A stretch of DNA of 64,000 bases from Yamagishiella unicocca (lineage: Eukaryota; Chlorophyta; Chlorophyceae; Chlamydomonadales; Volvocaceae), in contig BDSL01000059.1 of NCBI GenBank assembly GCA_003116995.1, forward strand, positions 577,237 through 641,236, written 5' to 3'. A program made the position numbers and the translations under genes. The number at the start of each line of letters is the position of its first letter. The stretch's first letter is position 1. The notes under the pieces were generated by a model. The model was given only the letters and a program-made list of their open reading frames with translations, searched no databases and was not told where the DNA came from. Positions 58,344 to 64,000 of the stretch are shown in pieces.

Positions 58344-59198
58344 AAGCTCAGACGTTGTTAGAGAGAGATAAGCGTGTAACAAGCAGCCATTCGATTGCTG
58401 GTGCAGTTTCAAAAGACTGACTCTCTACGGCAATGCACCATGTCGGGACCTTAAATGGCTATTTATGGCAGTTGACTTGAGCTGTAGCGCTTGTATTCAA
58501 ATTAAAATGTGGCTAATATAGAAACAGACAGGTGCGTGACCAGAAAAAATGTACAGACAGAGCCAAAGTTTACACGGTCACCGTGCACATGCCAAATCAC
58601 TACCGTGCTGTCCCGGGTTGTGTGCCACTGGCAAAACAGAGGGGGAAACCACCGCACCATTGCCATATCCGCACCACACACTGTGCCGTGTCAGTCAATG
58701 TATGACTTGTACTCTTACCCAGGCCTGTGAGGTGTGCAGCCAGCAACGGCAGGAATGGGGCTCAGTGGTGTAGGAAACAGACCAAGGATGGGGCTCTGAT
58801 GCCCTCCCACACCAACCCCCAGTGGGAAGCCATGATGTGAAAGCTCAGCGAGCGTGTATGGCCTAGAGGTGCATGCAGGTGGATCCGGCAGATTAATAGT
58901 TCAACGTGCTGCAGTGTTTGGTCAGATGACCCGCTCGCTCTTTTTTGTTTTTGGTTTGGGCCCGCTGTAACAAGAACTCCTTTGTTCTGGTGCACATCGG
59001 TCTCTGTCTTCTCCTGTCTTCCTCAGTGGCTGGTGATGTGCCTGATGGTTATACCTTTTGCCGTATGTTTTATGCGACATTGCTGTAGAGCTGGCCGAAG
59101 CATAGCTTAAAATGAAATGGAGTTTAGGCCCCCGACGCAACCCCTGGCACCCACCACACCCTATTTAATGCCATCCCCACTCGTTGCCCTCCCTCAAA
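58344..59198. other. 5' flank of the orphan gene and downstream DNA of the dioxygenase-like gene
   Basis: 855 bp, no gene recognised. It probably holds the promoter of the 558-aa gene (minus strand) and 3' flank of the dioxygenase-like gene. Confidence 0.35.
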
Positions 59199-59765
59199 CC
59201 TAAGACTTCCAGGGTCTGAAGATCCCTGCCGTGAAGCTATTGCCGTAATGCATGGCCTCGACAGGAGTGGTCCTGTCCTTCACCTTGCCTGGCTGCACAT
59301 ACATGTGCAGGCGAGGGGGTCCAATCATCCACCGAGCCGGCAACCCGGCTCCCATCCCTACACGCTGCCTTCCCTTGAGAATAAGGCTCCAGCCCCACTC
59401 ATTGCCATCCCTCGAAACCTAAGGCTTCCAGGGTATTGAAGCCCCGCCGTGAAGCCCCAGTGCATGGCCTCGACAGTGGTCCTGTCCTTCACCTTGCCCA
59501 ACTGCGATGCACATACATGTGCAGGCGAGGGGTCCAGCCATCCACCTTGCCAGCTCCCATCCCTACTCGCTGCCGTCCCTCAGTAAAACTCCATTCCCAC
59601 TCGTCGCCCTCCCTCAAACCTAAGGCTTCCAGGGACCAAAAAGCCCCGCTGCGAAGCCCTTGTGCATGGCCTCGACAGGAGTGGTCCTGTCCTTCACCTT
59701 GCCTGGCTGCACATACATGTGCAGGCGAGGGGTCCAGCCATCCACCTTGCCGGCATCCCCTGCAT
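59199..59765. repeat. Triplicated 3' end of the dioxygenase-like gene
   Basis: Three tandem copies (about 213 and 201 bp apart) of a segment running from CTAAG(G/A)CTTCCAGGG through CATGGCCTCGACAG and CACATACATGTGCAGGCGAG. They begin near 59200, 59419 and 59620. The rightmost copy is the true C-terminus and stop (59620-59622) of the dioxygenase-like gene; the other two repeat the last 35-40 codons plus 3' flank and have diverged by small indels and substitutions. Confidence 0.85.
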
Positions 59766-62700
59766 GCACGGCGTTGCCGTGCAAAAACAGGGCCTGTCCT
59801 GGCTGGACCATCAGCCTGCAGATTTTGTGGGTGGGCAGGGTCCGCATCACGCTTGCAGCAAAATCGTCATCGAGTGCACCATCATCACCAGAGCCATCCT
59901 CACCATTGGATGACTCGGATGCACTGTCGCTGCTGTCCCCTCCTGCCCCGTCGTCTGCCCCGCCACCCACACCAGCAGCAGTGCTGCCGCCCACACCACC
60001 ATCAACATCAACACCCACACGAGCAGCAGCTGCACCACCCACGCCGCGCCCAGACCGAGCACCACCGCCAGCAGAGCCGTCGCCTGTGCTGCCAGCAGTA
60101 GTGCCACCGCCAGCAGAAGTGCCAGCTTCGCCTCCATCTGCCACCTTGCGGAAGTTTTTAGTAATCTGCTCCCACGCAATGATGGTAACGTGGCTGCCGT
60201 AGGGTGCAACCAGCAGACCGGTGTCCCTCACCAGTGGAAGCAGCACGACGAACGCGTCCTCGTTCCCAGGGTGCACATCCACGTGAAGGGCCTGCGCCTC
60301 GGCCGGCGGGTCGCTGGGCCTGGTGCCCAGGAGTACCCTCTTACGAATGCGCAGTTTGGGTGCGGGCTTCTGTGCTTGTATCAGGTCGATGACCCGTTTA
60401 ACTATCGCCTCTCCACGCCTCTGGATGGTGATCAATGGCCCTGGGGCTGTCGAAGACCGAACCCGGGCCTGCAGACGCTCACCACCCGACCCTGTAAGGT
60501 AGGGCCTCCCCTCCTCTGAGCTTGCGATGTCACCTTCTGCATCCCGCAGGACATGCTGGAAAATGGGGCGACCGGCCTTCTGGATGAATGCTGTGGCTGC
60601 TGATGCGGCCTCATCTGAGGCCAGGAGCCCCAGCTCATCATCCTTGACGACCGCCAACCCACGCAGCCTCAGAGTCGCCGGTACATCCTCCACATCGCAG
60701 AGGAAGAGGCTGCTGTCCACCCTCTCAAGTGGCTCCAAGAGCCGCCAGTGGGAGCCCTGCTCCATCCTTGACTGCTGCTGTTTGCGACGCTTAACACTGG
60801 CTCTGCAGGAAAAAGACTTCAATCCGCGGCCTGCCAGCGTGTATTCGACCTGAGGGACCCAGGTTGATATGGCAATGACACATAGTAAGCTGCATAAATA
60901 GTTTGCGAGGGATCACACACAGATGACCATCGACGGAAATACGATGGAGTCTGTATATGGGCCCATCCGTACCTACCGTTGGCCTAAACCTTTTCCTGTT
61001 GTCACCTTCTTGATTGCATCGCCCTCCAGCCGTGGACGGCAGCCCCTCACTGGTGGTCACTAGCATGGCGCCCGTGGACGGAGGTCCCTCACTGATGGCC
61101 GCCTGGTGGAATCGAGCAAGGGTGGAAGGCACGCAGGATGATTGAGGCCAGACGCGCCAGTGCCAAGCGACCAAGGCTCACACGGAGGCAGGCGGATGGC
61201 GTGGGCCTGTTGCATGTACCCCGCCCCACGTGCACCACGCCAGTCGTTGCACCCACCTGCGATGCTGCCAGCTGCGTCGGGTCTACTGCCGCCGCCACAG
61301 GGGCTTGCAACACCGCCAGCGGCACGGCGCCCGTGGACGGAGGTCCCCCACTGATGGCCGCCTGGTGGAATCGAGCAAGGGTGGAAGGCACGCAGGATGA
61401 TTGAGGCCAGACACGCCAGTGCCAAGCAACCAAGGCCCACACAGAGGCAGGCGGATGGCATGGGCCTGTTGCATGTACCCCGCCCCATGTGCACCATGCC
61501 AGTCGTTGCACCCACCTGCGATGCTGCCAGCTGCGTCGGGTCTACTGCCGCTGCCACAGGGGCTTGCAACACCGCCAGCGGCACGGCGCCCGTGGACGGA
61601 GGTCCCCCACTGATGGCCGCCTGGTGGAATCGAGCAAGGGTGGAAGGCACGCAGGATGATTGAGGCCAGAGGCGCCAGTGCCAAGCAACCAAGGCTCACA
61701 CGGAGGCATGCGGATGGCGTGGGCCTCTTGCATGTACCCCGCCCCGTGTGCACCATGCCAGTCGTTGCACCCACCTGCGATGCTGCCAACTGGTCTACTG
61801 CCGCTGCCACAGGGGCTTGCAACACCGCCAGCGGCACGGCGCCCGTGGACGGAGGTCCCCCACTTATGGCCGCCTGGTGGAATCGAGCAAGGGTGGAAGG
61901 CACGCAGGATGATTGAGGCCAGAGGCGCCAGTGCCAAGCAACCAAGGCCCACACGGAGGCAGGCGGATGGCGTGGGCCTCTTGCATGTACCCCGCCCCAT
62001 GTGCACCACGCCAGTCGTTGCACCCACCTGCGATGCTGCCAGCTGCGTCGGGTCTACTGCCGCTGCCACAGGGGCTTGCAACACCGCCAGCGGCACGGCG
62101 CCCGTGGACGGAGGTCCCCCACTTATGGCCGCCTGGTGGAATCGAGCAAGGGTGGAAGGCACGCAGGATGATTGAGGCCAGACGCGCCAGTGCTAGGCAG
62201 CCAAGGCCCACACGGAGGCAGGCGGATGGCGTGGGCCTCTTGCATGTACCCCGCCCCATGTGCACCACGCCAGTCGTTGCACCCACCTGCGATGCTGCCA
62301 GCTGCGTCGGGTCTACTGCCGCTGCCACAGGGGCTTGCAACACCGCCAGCGGCACGGCGCCCGTGGACGGAGGTCCCCCACTGATGGCCGCCTGGTGGAA
62401 TCGAGCAAGGGTGGAAGGCACGCAGGATGATTGAGGCCAGACGCGCCAGTGCCAAGCAACCAAGGCCCACACGGAGGCAGGCGGATGGCGTGGGCCTGTT
62501 GCATGTACCCCGCCCCATGTGCACCACGCCAGTCGTTGCACCCACCTGCGATGCTGCCAGCTGCGTCGGGTCTACTGCCGCTGCCACAGGGGCTTGCAAC
62601 ACCGCCAGCGGCACGGCGCCCGTGGACGGAGGTCCCCCACTTATGGCCGCCTGGTGGAATCGAGCAAGGGTGGAAGGCACGCAGGATGATTGAGGCCAGA

Positions 62701-64000
62701 CGCGCCAGTGCCAAGCAACCAAGGCCCACACGGAGGCAGGCGGATGGCGTGGGCCTCTTGCATGTACCCCGCCCCATGTGCACCACGCCAGTCGTTGCAC
62801 CCACCTGCGATGCTGCCAGCTGCGTCGGGTCTACTTCCGCCGCCACAGGGGCTTGCAACACCGCCAGCGGCACGGCGCCCGTGGACGGAGGTCCCCCACT
62901 TATGGCCGCCTGGTGGAATCGAGCAAGGGTGGAAGGCACGCAGGATGATTGAGGCCAGAGGCGCCAGTGCCAAGCAACCAAGGCTCACACGGAGGCATGC
63001 GGATGGCGTGGGCCTCTTGCATGTACCCCGCCCCATGTGCACCACGCCAGTCGTTGCACCCACCTGCGATGCTGCCAGCTGCGTCGGGTCTACTTCCGCC
63101 GCCACAGGGGCTTGCAACACCGCCAGCGGCACGGCGCCCGTGGACGGAGGTCCCCCACTGATGGCCGCCTGGTGGAATCGAGCAAGGGTGGAAGGCACGC
63201 AGGATGATTGAGGCCAGACGCGCCAGTGCCAAGCAACCAAGGCCCACACAGAGGCAGGCGGATGGCGTGGGCCTGTTGCATGTACCCCGCCCCATGTGCA
63301 CCACGCCAGTCGTTGCACCCACCTGCGATGCTGCCAGCTGCGTCGGGTCTACTGCCGCTGCCACAGGGGCTTGCAACACCGCCAGCGGCACGGCGCCCGT
63401 GGACGGAGGTCCCCCACTGATGGCCGCCTGGTGGAATCGAGCAAGGGTGGAAGGCACGCAGGATGATTGAGGCCAGAGGCGCCAGTGCCAAGCAACCAAG
63501 GCTCACACGGAGGCATGCGGATGGCGTGGGCCTCTTGCATGTCCCCCGCCCCATGTGCACCACGCCAGTCGTTGCACCCACCTGCGATGCTGCCAGCTGT
63601 GTCGGGTCTACTGCCGCTGCCACAGGGGCTTGCAACACCGCCAGCGGCACGGCGCCCGTGGACGGAGGTCCCCCACTTATGGCCCGCCTGGTGGAATCGA
63701 GCAAGGGTGGAAGGCACGCAGGATGATTGAGGCCAGACACGCCAGTGCCAAGCAACCAAGGCCCACACAGAGGCAGGCGGATGGCATGGGCCTGTTGCAT
63801 GTACCCCGCCCCATGTGCACCACGCCAGTCGTTGCACCCACCTGCGATGCTGCCAGCTGCGTCGGGACTCCCGTGTTGCAGCATGACGGGGAGCCGCCCT
63901 GGAAGGTGGACGCAGGGGAGGCAGCCCGAGAGCCACAGGCCTCATGCCGGCTGCTCGTTGTGGTGTACAGGACACCACCAGAGGGCCCAGCATCGAGGTG
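59620..64000 (-). CDS. 2OG-Fe(II)-dioxygenase-like protein preceded by a tandem exon array, 5' end off the window
   Basis: The last exon 59620-60849 encodes the catalytic region: a His-x-Asp pair (QALHVDVHPGNEDAFVVLL; codons near 60285 and 60279), a turn TGLLVAPYGSH, and a distal His/Arg pair (PGQALFLHGNAVHAGD, PRLHMYV; codons near 59766 and 59727). This is the double-stranded beta-helix pattern of 2OG-Fe(II) oxygenases; a Gly/Ser/Asp-rich stretch of about 95 residues is inserted between the two halves. Upstream exons in the same phase are 60977-61102 (42 codons) and a serial array: 61257-61361, 61516-61620, 61775-61873, 62028-62132, 62287-62391, 62546-62650, 62805-62909, 63064-63168, 63323-63427, 63582-63687, then 63842 to the edge. 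Unit 63582-63687 has one extra base. The subfamily (PhyH-, P4H- or TET/JBP-like) is not resolved and the substrate is unknown. Confidence 0.6.
61103..63841. repeat. 259-bp tandem array, about ten units (105-nt exon-like + 154-nt intron-like)
   Basis: Near-identical units repeat every 259 bp; one is 253 bp. On the minus strand each contains a 105-nt segment that follows an acceptor (GCTCGATTCCACCAG) and ends at a donor (GCATCGCAG|GTGGGT). Its phase-0 translation is AAISGGPPSTGAVPLAVLQA followed by PVAAAVDPTQLAASQ. The 154-nt spacer has the same length in every unit. Because 259 is not a multiple of 3, unspliced frames shift at every unit, which explains the many overlapping 200-plus-codon frames on both strands. 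Confidence 0.9.

Noticed and set aside
59620..60849. Assigning the oxygenase to the TET/JBP nucleic-acid demethylase family
   Set aside because: The His-x-Asp and distal His/Arg are generic to 2OG oxygenases; no TET/JBP-specific motif could be identified by eye.
55207..60850. A complete defined transposon or endogenous viral element
   Set aside because: No terminal inverted repeats, target-site duplication, transposase, integrase or polymerase was recognised; only the composition shift and the breakpoint suggest an insertion.
61283..63993. Many overlapping frames of 200-260 codons on the minus strand and 170 codons on the plus strand across the tandem array
   Set aside because: They arise because the 259-bp unit is not a multiple of three, so each frame continues for two or three units before stopping. 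The exon/intron reading explains them better than separate genes.
1..64000. tRNA, rRNA, CRISPR arrays, bacterial operons
   Set aside because: None seen. Short repeats in the window are tandem minisatellites without CRISPR-like unique spacers.

Overview
The window is nuclear DNA of a volvocine green alga (Chlamydomonas/Volvox/Gonium lineage). The signs are GC-rich coding exons, many short GT-AG introns, Ala/Gly/Ser/Gln-rich linkers, candidate TGTAA polyadenylation signals, and an intronless divergent H2A/H2B histone pair whose messages end in the same 16-nt hairpin instead of a poly(A) signal. The species cannot be named from sequence alone. No bacterial-type operons, CRISPR arrays, rRNA or tRNA genes were seen.

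Layout. 1-2414 (-): 5' part of a kinesin-like calmodulin-binding protein (MyTH4-FERM; motor off the left edge). 3086-10095 (+): VPS39-type HOPS subunit, 11 exons, 1,399 aa. 10923-11897 (+): single-exon orphan. 13172-17090 (+): secreted BPI/LBP-like lipid-binding protein, 9 exons. 19375-20938 (-): protein kinase with an altered DFG motif. 21411-24011 (+): Rab18/RabC GTPase. About 25587-31709 (+): large OPR/RAP-type organelle RNA-binding protein. 34901-36048: H2B (-) and H2A (+) around a shared promoter. 37504-40022 (-): membrane-anchored alpha/beta hydrolase. 41379-43256 (+) and 44102-46813 (-): tail-to-tail paralogues with a SKP1/POZ-like N-terminus and a C-terminal GWSS/SWTW/PGW domain. 47008-50851 (+): AlkB-type membrane di-iron hydroxylase, 9 exons. 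53069-55292 (+): a second AlkB copy, cut off in its sixth exon where AT-rich DNA begins. 56099-58343 (-): orphan 558-aa gene, 6 exons. 59620->64000 (-): a 2OG-Fe(II)-dioxygenase-like gene.

Most gene models were built by joining exons at GT/AG sites so that reading phase is kept across every junction and the domain continues; these phase checks are the main support for the coordinates. The exception is the 5' end of the OPR gene, which is unresolved.

The most unusual part is 59.2-64 kb. The sequence upstream of the dioxygenase domain is a tandem array of 259-bp units. Each unit reads as a 105-nt phase-0 exon plus a 154-nt GT-AG intron, so the array can be read as serial exon duplication feeding in frame into the dioxygenase exon. 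The 3' end of that gene is also duplicated in tandem. The AlkB pair (one complete, one truncated, with patches of near-identity that extend into introns) and the inverted SKP1-like pair show that 41-56 kb has been reshaped by duplication, gene conversion and insertion. Neighbouring genes are otherwise functionally unrelated, as is normal for an algal nuclear genome.
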